This document shows, piece after piece, positions 33,933-43,118 of a stretch of 64,000 nt of DNA. Source of the stretch: Pseudomonadota bacterium. GTDB lineage: Bacteria; Pseudomonadota; Alphaproteobacteria; Rhizobiales; Hyphomicrobiaceae. The notes below the pieces were generated by a model that saw only the letters and a program-made list of their open reading frames with translations, did no database searches and was not told the origin of the DNA. Position numbers and translations under genes: made by a program. Each line of letters opens with the position of its first letter. Position 1 is the stretch's first letter. The stretch covers positions 62,001-126,000 of the forward strand of contig JAFECG010000030.1 of NCBI GenBank assembly GCA_018242215.1, read 5' to 3'.

Positions 33933-35018
33933 GTGGCCGAGACGCAGGATAAGGAAAGCCGCACAGAAGAAGCGACAGACAAGCGGCTGACCGACGCGCG
34001 CGGAGACGGCAACGTTCCGATGTCGCGCGAGGCGACGAATTTTTCCTATCTTTTGGCCGCGCTCCTGGTCATCGCGGTCCTCGGCCAGACCTTCATCATG
34101 CATTTTGCCGATCTGCTCACCGGCCTTCTCGCGAACGCGGGCTCCATTCACATCGAAAATGGCAGCGACCTTTCGCTTTTGTTTGATGTTGTCGGGAAAA
34201 GTTCTGCGCTCATCACGGCGCCCATCATTCTTTCATTCACGGCTGCGGGCGTCCTGGCTGCGGTTCTCCAGACGCCGCCTGTGCCGATCTTCAAGCGCAT
34301 CATGCCCGACATTTCGCGGTTGTCGCCGGCGAAAGGATTGAAGCGTCTTTTCAGTCTTTCCGGCACAGTCGAATTTCTAAAGCTTTCCCTCAGATTGACC
34401 ATCATTGTGGCCACCAGCGCGGCGATCCTGATGTATCTCTGGCACGACTTCACGAATTCGATTTGGAATGATCCCGGCGAAATTCTCGCGCTCTCGCAGA
34501 AGAGCGTCGTGATGCTCCTGATATCGCTCGCGATCCTGTCTTTCGGTCTCCTGGTGTTTGATCTGCCGGTCGCGCATGTTCTCTGGCGCCGTTCGCTGCG
34601 AATGGCGCCGCAGGAGATCAAGGACGAACGCAAGCAGGCCGAAGGCGATCCCCATATCAAGGCGCGCCGGCGGTCCATTGCGAGATCACGCGCCCGTCAA
34701 AGAATGATGAGTACCGTTCCGCGCGCGACGCTCGTCATCGCCAACCCGACACACTTTGCCGTCGCTCTTCGCTATGTTCGTTCCGAGGGTGGTGCTCCTC
34801 GAGTCGTGGCCAAGGGTCAGGATCTCATCGCTTTGTCCATTCGTAGAATAGCTGAAGAAAACAGTATTCCTGTCGTGGAAGACAAGGCTCTCGCAAGGTC
34901 CCTGTATGCAAAAGTAGAAGTGGATCAAATGATCCCTATCGAATTCTACAAAGCAGTGGCCCAGATTCTGCTGCGCCTGCAGGCGCGGCGGAACGGACTA
35001 AGTCCGGTCCGCGCCTGA
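33933..35018 (+). CDS. flhB: Flagellar export switch protein FlhB
   Basis: 361 residues, starting at GTG 33933 after GGAGTAGGA. Polar N-terminus DKESRTEEATDKRLTDARGD, four membrane segments, and the autocleavage motif NPTH in VIANPTHFAVALRY near residue 271. It controls the switch from rod/hook to filament export. Confidence 0.95.
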   Translation: MAETQDKESRTEEATDKRLTDARGDGNVPMSREATNFSYLLAALLVIAVLGQTFIMHFADLLTGLLANAGSIHIENGSDLSLLFDVVGKSSALITAPIILSFTAAGVLAAVLQTPPVPIFKRIMPDISRLSPAKGLKRLFSLSGTVEFLKLSLRLTIIVATSAAILMYLWHDFTNSIWNDPGEILALSQKSVVMLLISLAILSFGLLVFDLPVAHVLWRRSLRMAPQEIKDERKQAEGDPHIKARRRSIARSRARQRMMSTVPRATLVIANPTHFAVALRYVRSEGGAPRVVAKGQDLIALSIRRIAEENSIPVVEDKALARSLYAKVEVDQMIPIEFYKAVAQILLRLQARRNGLSPVRA

Positions 35019-35032
35019 GGGAAAAGCCGTCG

Positions 35033-35452
35033 ATGATTCCAATTCGCATCGATCATTCGCAAGTCCGCGAGAAGATTCTCGGCGACAGCATACGGTGTGT
35101 AGCGACGGATTTGCGGTTGATCGATCTCCCCGACCTCGTAAGTTATCTGAAGACCGGCCAGATCGCGAGCGTCGGTTCACTCGTCCAGTCATCAATCGAA
35201 CTGTCGTTCAAGCCTGAAACGCTAAGCTTCGGGCATGCTGGCGATGTCTATCTCGAGTGGGGAACCTTGCCGCGTGTGTGCCTGGACATGGAATTCCATC
35301 ACGGCTCGGTGCATGTCTATTTCAGGCTGATGCTCGAGGCCGAAGAGGCAGGCGTCGAAATCACTTATATATCATTCGAAGGGGAATCGAAGAGCCCAAG
35401 CCACAATACGATTCGGCTGCACGATGCCCTCGGGGAGGCGCGTCTCAATTAG
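35033..35452 (+). CDS. Unknown flagellar-cluster protein between flhB and flgB
   Basis: 139 residues, not recognised. No signal peptide, membrane segment or known domain. Predicted alpha/beta, with SIELSFKPETLSFGHAGDVY and VCLDMEFHHGSVHVYFRLML. It lies 14 bases after flhB and 99 bases before flgB, in the same direction, so a flagellar role is probable. Confidence 0.72.
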   Translation: MIPIRIDHSQVREKILGDSIRCVATDLRLIDLPDLVSYLKTGQIASVGSLVQSSIELSFKPETLSFGHAGDVYLEWGTLPRVCLDMEFHHGSVHVYFRLMLEAEEAGVEITYISFEGESKSPSHNTIRLHDALGEARLN

Positions 35453-35551
35453 TAAACGCGATCCGCGGCTTCAGTCCAAAAACCTGTCGTCTGTCCAGTC
35501 CTACGCAAGCGAGAGCGTGCACATAGAGAGTAGGACACCGAAGGATCGCCT

Positions 35552-35929
35552 ATGCAGCCGATGCAACTTTTCGATTTAGCGTTCCGCCAGAACGAGTGGC
35601 TCGCGCAACGCCAATCGGTGATTTCATCGAACATCGCAAACGCCAATACGCCTGGCTACAAAGCGAAAGATATTCAAACCTTCGACGATGCCATGCGAAC
35701 CTCGGCGCCGATGACCGTGACGAATCCAAATCACATCGCTTCGTCCGGCATTGAGGCCATCCGTGATCAGGACGATGGGTCCGGACAGGCCGAAGTTCTC
35801 GTTTCGGGCAATGACGTCAATCTGGAACAAGAGTTTCTCAAATCCAACGACGTCATGCGCAGCTACACGCTGAACTCGCAGATCATGAAGACATTCAATA
35901 GCATGCTGTTGTCCGTCACGAAGGGCTAG
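35552..35929 (+). CDS. flgB: Flagellar basal-body rod protein FlgB
   Basis: 125 residues. SNIANANTPGYKAKD motif near 29 and C-terminal SYTLNSQIMKTFNSMLLSV. Proximal rod. Four bases before flgC. Confidence 0.95.
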   Translation: MQPMQLFDLAFRQNEWLAQRQSVISSNIANANTPGYKAKDIQTFDDAMRTSAPMTVTNPNHIASSGIEAIRDQDDGSGQAEVLVSGNDVNLEQEFLKSNDVMRSYTLNSQIMKTFNSMLLSVTKG

Positions 35930-35933
35930 AAAA

Positions 35934-36356
35934 ATGACGGATCCGCTCATCGCCGCCGCAAAAGCCGCTTCTAACGGCTTATTCGCGCAGTCGACACGCA
36001 TGAAAGTCGTGTCGGAAAATATCGCCAACGCCGAGACCACCGGAAAAACGGCCGGTTCCGATCCCTATCGGCGCAAAACGGTAAGCTTCGAGGCCGTCAC
36101 GGACGAAGCCGATGGCGTTGATCTCGTCCAGGTCGGCGACATCGGCCGCGATGAGGCAGCTTTTCGGACCGAATACATGCCCGGGCATCCGGCCGCCGAT
36201 GCCAAGGGCTACGTGAAGATGCCCAACGTCGACATGCTCACGGAACTCGCCGACATGCGCGAGGCATCCCGTTCCTACACGGCCAACACTCAGGTCATCA
36301 AGCAGGTTCGCGAGATCGTCTCGATGACCATCGATCTTCTGAGGTCGTCATCATGA
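35934..36356 (+). CDS. flgC: Flagellar basal-body rod protein FlgC
   Basis: 140 residues. SENIANAETTGKT near 23 and the C-terminal SYTANTQVIKQVREIV. Proximal rod; its stop overlaps the fliE start by four bases (ATGA). Confidence 0.95.
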   Translation: MTDPLIAAAKAASNGLFAQSTRMKVVSENIANAETTGKTAGSDPYRRKTVSFEAVTDEADGVDLVQVGDIGRDEAAFRTEYMPGHPAADAKGYVKMPNVDMLTELADMREASRSYTANTQVIKQVREIVSMTIDLLRSSS

Positions 36357-36667
36357 GCCTGAATATTGCGATGCTTGCTCCGAATCTAGACCGCGTTGGT
36401 GGCGCAGTAGCACCTGTCGCTTCAACTGCGGCGACACCGGCTGCGCCGGAGAACGACTTCGCGAAGACGATGGCATCGATGGCTTCCGACGCGATTTCGA
36501 CAATCAAGACTGGTGAAACGACAGCGATCGCCGGCATGCAGGGAAAAGCCCCGCTCCAGCAGGTCGTGCAGGCGGTGATGCAGGCAGACCAAGCCCTCCG
36601 CACGGTCGTTGCGGTCCGCGACAAGGTTGTCAGCGCGTATCAGGAAATCAGTCGTATGCAGATCTGA
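36353..36667 (+). CDS. fliE: Flagellar hook-basal body complex protein FliE
   Basis: 104 residues. C-terminal QVVQAVMQADQALRTVVAVR and YQEISRMQI identify FliE, which joins the MS-ring to the rod. Confidence 0.94.
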   Translation: MSLNIAMLAPNLDRVGGAVAPVASTAATPAAPENDFAKTMASMASDAISTIKTGETTAIAGMQGKAPLQQVVQAVMQADQALRTVVAVRDKVVSAYQEISRMQI

Positions 36668-36678
36668 GGTGAAAAAGA

Positions 36679-37467
36679 ATGAGAGCGCTTTCGATTGCAG
36701 CGACCGGCATGTCTGCGCAGCAGACCAACGTCGAGGTCATCGCCAATAACGTCGCGAATATCAATACGACAGGATTCAAGCGGTCGAGTGCCGAGTTCGC
36801 CGATTTGCTTTATCAGACGGACCGTCCTGCCGGTACCCTCGCACGTGATGACGACACGATTATCCCGGAAGGAAACACGATCGGGCTCGGTGTCAGAACT
36901 GTTGCCATCCGCAATTTGTCCGCTCAGGGACCGCTGACATCGACGGGCAACCATTACGATCTCGCCCTGAACGGACGCGGGTACTTCCAGGTTCAAGGCG
37001 AAAATAACGAGATCCTTTATACGCGCGATGGCGCGTTCAACAGAAATTCGACGGGTCAGCTCATCACGCTCGACGGCAATCTTGTCATACCGAATATAAC
37101 GGTGCCGGCGGCCGCGACCGACGTCGTCGTCAATGCCGCGGGCCAAGTTTATGCGGTGATGGGAACGACGGGAACGCAGCAGCTGCTGGGTCAGCTGAAC
37201 ATCGCTAATTTCGCGAACGAGACGGGATTGGCGCCGCTTGGCGGCAACCTCTTTCAAGAGACCCAGGCGTCAGGACCGCCCAATCTCGGCAATCCCGGCG
37301 ATCAAGGCTTCGCCACAATCCAGCAGGGGTATCTCGAAAGCTCGAACGTCGATCCCGTCAAGGAGATCACCTCGCTCATTTCTGCTCAGCGCGCTTACGA
37401 AATGAATTCGAAAGTCATCTCGGCGGCTGATGATATGTACAACGTCATCACCAAGGATATTCGTTGA
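36679..37467 (+). CDS. flgG: Flagellar distal rod protein FlgG
   Basis: 262 residues. [20 protein letters not shown] with [14 protein letters not shown], and C-terminal [18 protein letters not shown]. Distal rod. The stop overlaps the flgA start. Confidence 0.95.
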   Translation: MRALSIAATGMSAQQTNVEVIANNVANINTTGFKRSSAEFADLLYQTDRPAGTLARDDDTIIPEGNTIGLGVRTVAIRNLSAQGPLTSTGNHYDLALNGRGYFQVQGENNEILYTRDGAFNRNSTGQLITLDGNLVIPNITVPAAATDVVVNAAGQVYAVMGTTGTQQLLGQLNIANFANETGLAPLGGNLFQETQASGPPNLGNPGDQGFATIQQGYLESSNVDPVKEITSLISAQRAYEMNSKVISAADDMYNVITKDIR

Positions 37468-37952
37468 TGATCGGTTGGCGCGGCATGCGGAATGCGATCC
37501 ATTTGGGTGCGGCACTCCTTGCCGTATGCGTATTCTCGACTGCTGCGCTTGCCCAATATTCTGGGCGCACCGTCTTTGTTCCGCGCGCGGTCATCTACCC
37601 GGGTGATAAGCTCGACGATGCAAACCTGATCGAACGCCAATTGCTCGTGACACCCGCCAATCCACCGGTCTTTGGCGAGCATGAAGAGGACTTGTTGGGG
37701 AAGGTCGCGCGCCGCACGCTGCTTCCAGGAGAGTTGATTCCAGAAACAGCCGTGCGCACGGAAAATCTCGTGAGGCAGGGCCGCACGTACAAGATGACGT
37801 ACAATTCGAAATTCGTTTCGATCATTGGAGTCGGTGTGCCGCTGCAATCCGGATCTGCCGGAGAGATTATCAACGTTCGCAATCCCGAGACGGGGATAAT
37901 CGTCAAGGCGCGCGTTGAGCCCGACCAGACGCTGTCGGTGGACGAGCAATGA
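37467..37952 (+). CDS. flgA: Flagellar P-ring chaperone FlgA
   Basis: 161 residues with a signal peptide cut near AALAQ. SAF-like domain and the conserved YNSKFVSIIGVGVPLQSG. Periplasmic chaperone that helps FlgI form the P-ring, encoded just downstream. ATG at 37467 overlaps the flgG stop; TTG at 37464 is an alternative. Confidence 0.92.
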   Translation: MIGWRGMRNAIHLGAALLAVCVFSTAALAQYSGRTVFVPRAVIYPGDKLDDANLIERQLLVTPANPPVFGEHEEDLLGKVARRTLLPGELIPETAVRTENLVRQGRTYKMTYNSKFVSIIGVGVPLQSGSAGEIINVRNPETGIIVKARVEPDQTLSVDEQ

Positions 37953-39058
37953 AATTGGCGAGCGCAGCGTTGTTTTTTTTTCTCGTCGCAACGGCTGCCG
38001 CCGGCGCTGCGACCCGGATTAAGGACATAACGGATGTCAAAGGCATCCGTTCGAACCAGCTCGTCGGTTACGGTCTCGTCGTCGGCCTGAACGGAACCGG
38101 TGACACACTGCGCAATGCGCCGTTCACGCAGCAGTCGGTGCAGGCGATGCTCGACCGGATGGGTGTCAATATCCGCGGCTCCCAGTTCTTGCCGCAGACG
38201 CGAAACGTCGCTGCCGTCATGGTCACTGCGGACCTCCCGCCGTTCGCGAACAAGGGGTCGCGCTTCGACGTAACAGTGTCGTCCCTCGGTGACGCCCGGT
38301 CGCTGGCAGGTGGTGCACTGGTTTTGACACCGCTCTCCGGCGCCGATCAGAAGATTTATGCGGCGGCACAAGGGCCGATCACGATCTCAGGCTATTTGGC
38401 CAAGGGTGCCGCGGAATCGATCACCGCCGGAATTCCGACGCGTGGAAGAATCCCTAACGGTGCCATCGTCGAACAGGATGCGCCAGGCGCTTTCGACGAA
38501 AGCATGCCGCTGGAGTTTGAGCTTCGCAATCCGGATTTTACGACGGCCGTCCGTATCATGGATGTCATCAACGATTTCGCGAAGTCGCGCTTCGGCATGC
38601 CGATCGCGCGCGCAAGAGATTGGCAAAGCATCATGATTAGGAAGCCAAACGGCATCCTATCGTCACGACTTCTCGCCGAGCTTGGCGAACTCGAAGTCGA
38701 TCCCGACCAGACCGCACGCGTCGTGATCGATGAAAGGACCGGCACCATCGTCATCGGTAGCGAGGTTCGTATTTCGACTGTTGCAGTCGCTCACGGCAAC
38801 ATCACAGTTCGCGTGACCGAGACACCGAAGGTTTCGCAGCCTTTGCCATTCTCTCGCGGCGGCGAGACTGTTGTTGTTCCTGATACGCAGGTCGACGTGC
38901 ATGAGGCAGGAGGCAACGTCGCAACTGTGCAAGGCGCCAATCTTCGTGAGCTGGTGACGGCCCTTAACAAGATGGGTCTGAAGCCGATCGGCATTATCGC
39001 CATTCTGCAGGCGATGAAAACGGCGGGCGCATTGCAAGCCGAACTGGTGGTGCAATGA
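37949..39058 (+). CDS. flgI: Flagellar P-ring protein FlgI
   Basis: 369 residues with a signal peptide (FFFLVATAAAGAA). GYGLVVGLNGTGDTLRNAPF and VVVPDTQVDVHEAGGNVATV are typical. Periplasmic P-ring; ATGA overlap with flgA. Confidence 0.95.
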   Translation: MKLASAALFFFLVATAAAGAATRIKDITDVKGIRSNQLVGYGLVVGLNGTGDTLRNAPFTQQSVQAMLDRMGVNIRGSQFLPQTRNVAAVMVTADLPPFANKGSRFDVTVSSLGDARSLAGGALVLTPLSGADQKIYAAAQGPITISGYLAKGAAESITAGIPTRGRIPNGAIVEQDAPGAFDESMPLEFELRNPDFTTAVRIMDVINDFAKSRFGMPIARARDWQSIMIRKPNGILSSRLLAELGELEVDPDQTARVVIDERTGTIVIGSEVRISTVAVAHGNITVRVTETPKVSQPLPFSRGGETVVVPDTQVDVHEAGGNVATVQGANLRELVTALNKMGLKPIGIIAILQAMKTAGALQAELVVQ

Positions 39059-39777
39059 GGAGCTTACATTCACCGCTGACAGGCTTAACGAGTGCCCGAG
39101 TCCTGCTCGCCACTTCGGTGATCTTTTGTGTCGGCAACATCGTACCTGCTTTAGCCGCGAGCGACGGCCGGTCACTTGTCGGCCCTCCTGTTGAGAGAAA
39201 CGCGCAGGCGTTGGAGCTTCGCACAAACGCCACCGGCTCGAAGCCAATGGCATATTCGTTCCGCACGGCCGTCGATGACACCCAGAAGGAGCCGCCGAAA
39301 AAGTCCGATGATAAGGATCCTGAGTCGCTTCCGGTGCCGACAGCGTCGGCGCCAGAACTCAGCCCGGCGCAGCAATATTGCTCAAGTATCATCGACACGA
39401 CGTCGGCCGCCCAGATCGCGCAGCAGACTCGCAATCTTGAAAAAGCGAAGAAGGAAATAGATGATCGCATCTCGCTTCTTTCTTCGAAAGCCGAAGTTCT
39501 GAAGAGTTGGATGAAATTGCGCGAAGACTTCGCCGCGCACGCAACTGATTCTCTTGTCCAAATTTATAGCCGGATGAAGCCCGACTCGGCCGCAGCGCAG
39601 CTCGCGGTGATGGATGAGATGACGTCTGCAGCCATTATTTCGAAGCTGTCGCCCAAAATCTCGAGTCCGATCATGGCGGAAATGGACGTTGCGAAGGCAG
39701 CCCGCCTATCCGCAGTCATTGCAGGAGCGGGTGAGGTGGAAATTCAGCCGGAGCGCAAAGCCGATGCCCAACAATAA
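39055..39777 (+). CDS. motE: Motility protein MotE (MotC chaperone)
   Basis: 240 residues. Signal-like N-terminus, low-complexity middle, then QQYCSSIIDTTSA with a Cys comparable to the one that links rhizobial MotE dimers, a coiled coil (RNLEKAKKEIDDRISLL) and an MgtE-N-like end (MKPDSAAAQLAVMDEM). It stabilises MotC, whose gene is 7 kb downstream. Overlaps flgI and flgH. Confidence 0.88.
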   Translation: MRSLHSPLTGLTSARVLLATSVIFCVGNIVPALAASDGRSLVGPPVERNAQALELRTNATGSKPMAYSFRTAVDDTQKEPPKKSDDKDPESLPVPTASAPELSPAQQYCSSIIDTTSAAQIAQQTRNLEKAKKEIDDRISLLSSKAEVLKSWMKLREDFAAHATDSLVQIYSRMKPDSAAAQLAVMDEMTSAAIISKLSPKISSPIMAEMDVAKAARLSAVIAGAGEVEIQPERKADAQQ

Positions 39778-40498
39778 AATTCGATGGGTGGCCCCTGCGT
39801 TCGCATCGCTTTCTCTGCTTTTGACGGCATGCGCCGATCAATTACGGGAAGTAGGCCGGGAACCGGCGATGTCGCCAGTTGGAAGCGGTCTCGCTCCTTC
39901 CAAGACCGCTCACATGGAGCTGCCGGTGACGCCTGTCGCCTATCATTCCGGAAATTCGACGTGGCAGGATTCGGGCGCCGATCTCTTTCGCGATGCGCGC
40001 GCTATCCATGTCGGAGATGTCGTAACGGTGAAGATTCAGATCAACGACAAGGCCTCCCTCGACAACAATCTGAATCGGTCGCGCGACGCGAGCGTGGGTT
40101 TGACATCGGCAGCCGATTTCAATTTTGGCTTCGGTGCGCCAGGTCCGAGCGGTTCGGGCAAGCTTGACGGCAGTCTCGATCGCACAACGTCCACCGACTC
40201 AAAGGGTTCGATCGACAGGTCGGAAACCATCAACCTGCTGGTCGGCGCCGTCGTCAGCCAGGTCCTTCCGAACGGAAATCTGGTCATCAGCGGTTCGCAG
40301 GAGGTGCGTGTCAACTATGAGCTCCGCGTGCTGAACGTGCAGGGTGTGATTCGGCCGCGGGATATCGCGACGGACAACACGATCTCTTACGAGAAAATCG
40401 CGGAAGCACGTGTGTCGTATGGCGGTCGCGGACCGGTCATGCAGATTGCCAAGCCCGCATACGGGCAGCAGGTTCTTGACATCATATCTCCTTTCTAA
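39764..40498 (+). CDS. flgH: Flagellar L-ring lipoprotein FlgH
   Basis: 244 residues. Lipobox LLTAC with Cys23, VGDVVTVKIQINDKAS, and SGSQEVRVNYELRVLNVQG near 185. Outer-membrane L-ring. ATG at 39764 is used, overlapping motE by 14 bases. Confidence 0.95.
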   Translation: MPNNKIRWVAPAFASLSLLLTACADQLREVGREPAMSPVGSGLAPSKTAHMELPVTPVAYHSGNSTWQDSGADLFRDARAIHVGDVVTVKIQINDKASLDNNLNRSRDASVGLTSAADFNFGFGAPGPSGSGKLDGSLDRTTSTDSKGSIDRSETINLLVGAVVSQVLPNGNLVISGSQEVRVNYELRVLNVQGVIRPRDIATDNTISYEKIAEARVSYGGRGPVMQIAKPAYGQQVLDIISPF

Positions 40499-40522
40499 GC
40501 CTGGCTCGGAGGACAGCGCCAG

Positions 40523-41020
40523 GTGGCGAGAGATAAAAACAAGAAGGATGCGCAGGCGGGAGGAGGCTTCGGAAGTCTTGTGATCTCGGCGCTTTTAGCG
40601 ATCGCCCTTGGGGTAATCGGAGGCGGCGCATTCGGTTATTTTGTGCTGCCCGACGGGGTGGGTCAGACTGCTCAAGCGAAGAGCGAGAGCGCGGCACAGG
40701 CTCAGCCGGTCCCCGGGCGATTTCCAAGCGACGCGATCGAGCTGAGCGTACCCTCCGTCATAACCGAGCTCGGCACGGATATGAAGATGCGGGCTCGGCT
40801 TGATGTATCGATCATCGTTGCGCATGGAACGCCAGAGTCGACGACGCTCGTCGGCGAAGTCAGGGAAGACATGATCGCCTATCTAAAAGGCCTCACAGTC
40901 GCGGACATCCAAGGTGTTAGAGGCTTCCAGAACTTGCGGGAACAACTCGATGACCGCGCACGGGTTCGCGGCCGCGGCGCTATCCTCGGACTTCTGATCG
41001 GCGGGCTGGTGCTCGAATGA
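40523..41020 (+). CDS. fliL: Flagellar basal-body protein FliL
   Basis: 165 residues starting at GTG 40523, with GGAGGA at 40508-40513. One membrane segment (LVISALLAIALGVIGGGAFG) and a periplasmic domain. Associates with the stator. Its stop overlaps fliP. Confidence 0.88.
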   Translation: MARDKNKKDAQAGGGFGSLVISALLAIALGVIGGGAFGYFVLPDGVGQTAQAKSESAAQAQPVPGRFPSDAIELSVPSVITELGTDMKMRARLDVSIIVAHGTPESTTLVGEVREDMIAYLKGLTVADIQGVRGFQNLREQLDDRARVRGRGAILGLLIGGLVLE

Positions 41021-41757
41021 TCGCAAGATTCCGCTGGGCGCTCGTTGCGTTGGCCCTGTCGTCGCAAGCGGCTCTTGCGCAGACAATCGATTTTCAGACA
41101 CTGTTCCCGGCCGGTGACGCGAGCGTCTCTGGAAGAATAGTCCAGCTCCTGGTGGTTATGACCGTCCTGTCGGTCGCGCCGGGTCTTCTGATGATGGTCA
41201 CATCGTTTGCGCGATTTCTGATCGCATTCTCGTTTCTGCGCGCGGGATTGGGTCTCCAGACAACCCCAAACAATCTCATCCTTGTCAGCCTCGCGCTCTT
41301 CATGACACTCTTCGTCATGGCGCCGACCTTCCAAGAGGCGTGGGAAAATGGCGTCAAGCCGATGGTAGAGAACAAGATCAGCCAGCAGGATGGCTATACA
41401 AGAACCACCGCGCCGTTTCGGACCTTCATGAAAGCCAATGTGCGGGACAAGGATCTCACGCTTTTCGAACAGATGTCCGCCGCCCGGTTTGGAGAGCAAA
41501 ATAAAGGGAACCCTGACGATCTGCAGATCCTTGTGCCGGCATTCATGGTATCTGAATTGCGCCGCGGCTTCGAGATCGGCTTTCTCGTGACGCTTCCGTT
41601 TCTCATCATAGATCTTGTAGTCGCAACCATCATGACTGCGATGGGAATGATGATGATGCCGCCGACGGTCGTGTCACTCCCACTGAAGGTCCTGTTTTTC
41701 GTACTCGTCGATGGTTGGAGTCTTCTTGTGGGCGCGCTCGTGAAGTCGTTCACATAG
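41017..41757 (+). CDS. fliP: Flagellar export protein FliP
   Basis: 246 residues with a cleavable signal peptide and four membrane segments. RIVQLLVVMTVLSVAPGLLM and FMVSELRRGFEIGFLV are hallmarks. Core of the flagellar export gate with FliQ and FliR. Last gene of the motA-to-fliP operon. Confidence 0.96.
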   Translation: MIARFRWALVALALSSQAALAQTIDFQTLFPAGDASVSGRIVQLLVVMTVLSVAPGLLMMVTSFARFLIAFSFLRAGLGLQTTPNNLILVSLALFMTLFVMAPTFQEAWENGVKPMVENKISQQDGYTRTTAPFRTFMKANVRDKDLTLFEQMSAARFGEQNKGNPDDLQILVPAFMVSELRRGFEIGFLVTLPFLIIDLVVATIMTAMGMMMMPPTVVSLPLKVLFFVLVDGWSLLVGALVKSFT

Positions 41758-41975
41758 ACAAGTGGCGGGACTAGGCCGAACGTGATAGGAGAAAATTAAC
41801 GACAACTTGCCGAAAAGTAACTATTAAGAAACGACTCTTCGCTATTCCTCCTCTTGATGACAGAGTGGCTGCCGACAACTGCGCCACAGGCATGACGCCG
41901 ATCTGTCAAGCCGGAAGACCCGGCATGTCCCCGTAGCGTGCGCTTTATTTAGTGCCGAGTAGAAGGATAAGGGAC
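41758..41975. promoter_or_regulatory. Flagellin promoter and leader region
   Basis: 218 bases, with an A+T-rich left part (41790-41830) that may hold the promoter. Near the start codon lies a small hairpin, GCCGG-AAGAC-CCGGC (41910-41924), likely within the mRNA leader. FlbT, encoded here too, is known to act on flagellin leaders in related bacteria. Confidence 0.5.
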
Positions 41976-42926
41976 ATGGGCATGAGCAGTATTAACACCA
42001 ACATCTCCGCGATGACCGCACTGCAGTCGCTGCAGCAGACGTCTAAAGACCTGCTGACGACGCAGAACCGCATCTCGACCGGCCTCAAGGTTGCTTCCGC
42101 TTCCGATAACGCCGCCTACTGGTCCATCGCGACCACGATGAAATCGGACAACGACGCGCTGTCGACCGTTCAGGACGCACTTGGCCTTGGCAAGGGCACC
42201 GTCGACGTCGCCTACAACGCGATCAACCAGAGCATCTCGCTCGTCGGCCAGATCAAGGACAAGCTTGTGGCCGCTGCCGCACCCGGCGTCGATCGTAGCA
42301 AGATCCAGTCGGAAATTTCTCAGCTCCAGGATCAGCTTAAGGGCATCGCCGACACCGCGAGCTTCTCTGGCGAAAACTGGGTTTCGGTTGACTCGTCTGT
42401 CACCGGCTACAGCTCCACCAAGACGATCGTTTCTTCGTTCTCTCGTACATCGAGCGGCACGGTGTCGGTCGGCACGATCAGCGTCGATACGTCGGCGTCG
42501 GTTCTGTTTGACGCTTCGACCGCTTCCGGTGCTGGCGGCATCCTCGATTCGCAGCGCGACTCGACGGGCGCCATCGTATCCACCGGCGGTACGTCGGTCA
42601 TGAACATCGACATCAGCTCGCTGACGGACAGCAGCGCTGATCAGGGAACCTTGAACGGCTATATCGCCGCCGCCGACAGCGCCTTCCAGGAAATGACGAA
42701 GGCGGCCACGAACCTCGGTTCGGCCCAGCAGCGCATCGATCTGCAGACCGATTTCGTCTCGTCGCTCATGGACACGATCAGCACGGGCATCTCGCAGCTG
42801 GTTGATGCCGACATGAACGAGGAATCGACCAAGTTGCAGGCCCTTCAGGTCAAGCAGCAGCTTGGTGTTCAGGCGCTCAGCATCGCCAACCAGTCGAGCC
42901 AGAACATCCTCTCGCTCTTCCGCTAA
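41976..42926 (+). CDS. fliC: Flagellin
   Basis: 316 residues. Conserved D0/D1 ends (SSINTNISAMTALQSLQQTS; LQVKQQLGVQALSIANQSSQ and terminal NILSLFR); the variable middle is Ser/Thr-rich and short. It is the only flagellin gene in the window. AGAAGGA eight bases upstream of ATG 41976; ATG 41982 is also possible. Confidence 0.96.
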   Translation: MGMSSINTNISAMTALQSLQQTSKDLLTTQNRISTGLKVASASDNAAYWSIATTMKSDNDALSTVQDALGLGKGTVDVAYNAINQSISLVGQIKDKLVAAAAPGVDRSKIQSEISQLQDQLKGIADTASFSGENWVSVDSSVTGYSSTKTIVSSFSRTSSGTVSVGTISVDTSASVLFDASTASGAGGILDSQRDSTGAIVSTGGTSVMNIDISSLTDSSADQGTLNGYIAAADSAFQEMTKAATNLGSAQQRIDLQTDFVSSLMDTISTGISQLVDADMNEESTKLQALQVKQQLGVQALSIANQSSQNILSLFR

Positions 42927-42933
42927 CGATTGA

Positions 42934-42960
42934 AGCCCGGCGCCGGCAAGGTGCCGGGCT
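42934..42960 (+). terminator. Hairpin after flagellin
   Basis: Stem AGCCCGGCGCC paired with GGTGCCGGGCT around a five-base GGCAA loop, eight bases after the flagellin stop. There is no T-run, so it may be a stabilising or Rho-assisted 3' end. Confidence 0.7.
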
Positions 42961-42993
42961 CCGGTCCTGGTGGACCTAGTCCTGACGTCTTCT

Positions 42994-43058
42994 GACGGGC
43001 CGCACCCGAGGAATCCTCATCCCTGATGACGGATCGGTTCCTCGGGTGCGGCCCCGTC
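42994..43058. repeat. Long nested inverted repeat between flagellin and fliF
   Basis: A 20-base arm (42994-43013) is repeated in inverse at 43038-43058 with one extra C. The 24-base interval contains a second dyad, TCATC-CCT-GATGA (43017-43029). No T-run follows. Ends 60 bases upstream of fliF. Confidence 0.85.
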
Positions 43059-43118
43059 ACCTCTGCACAAGGTTCCCTTTCTACCGTCAGGAGGGAATTT
43101 TGCCGGCAGGGTCATGAG

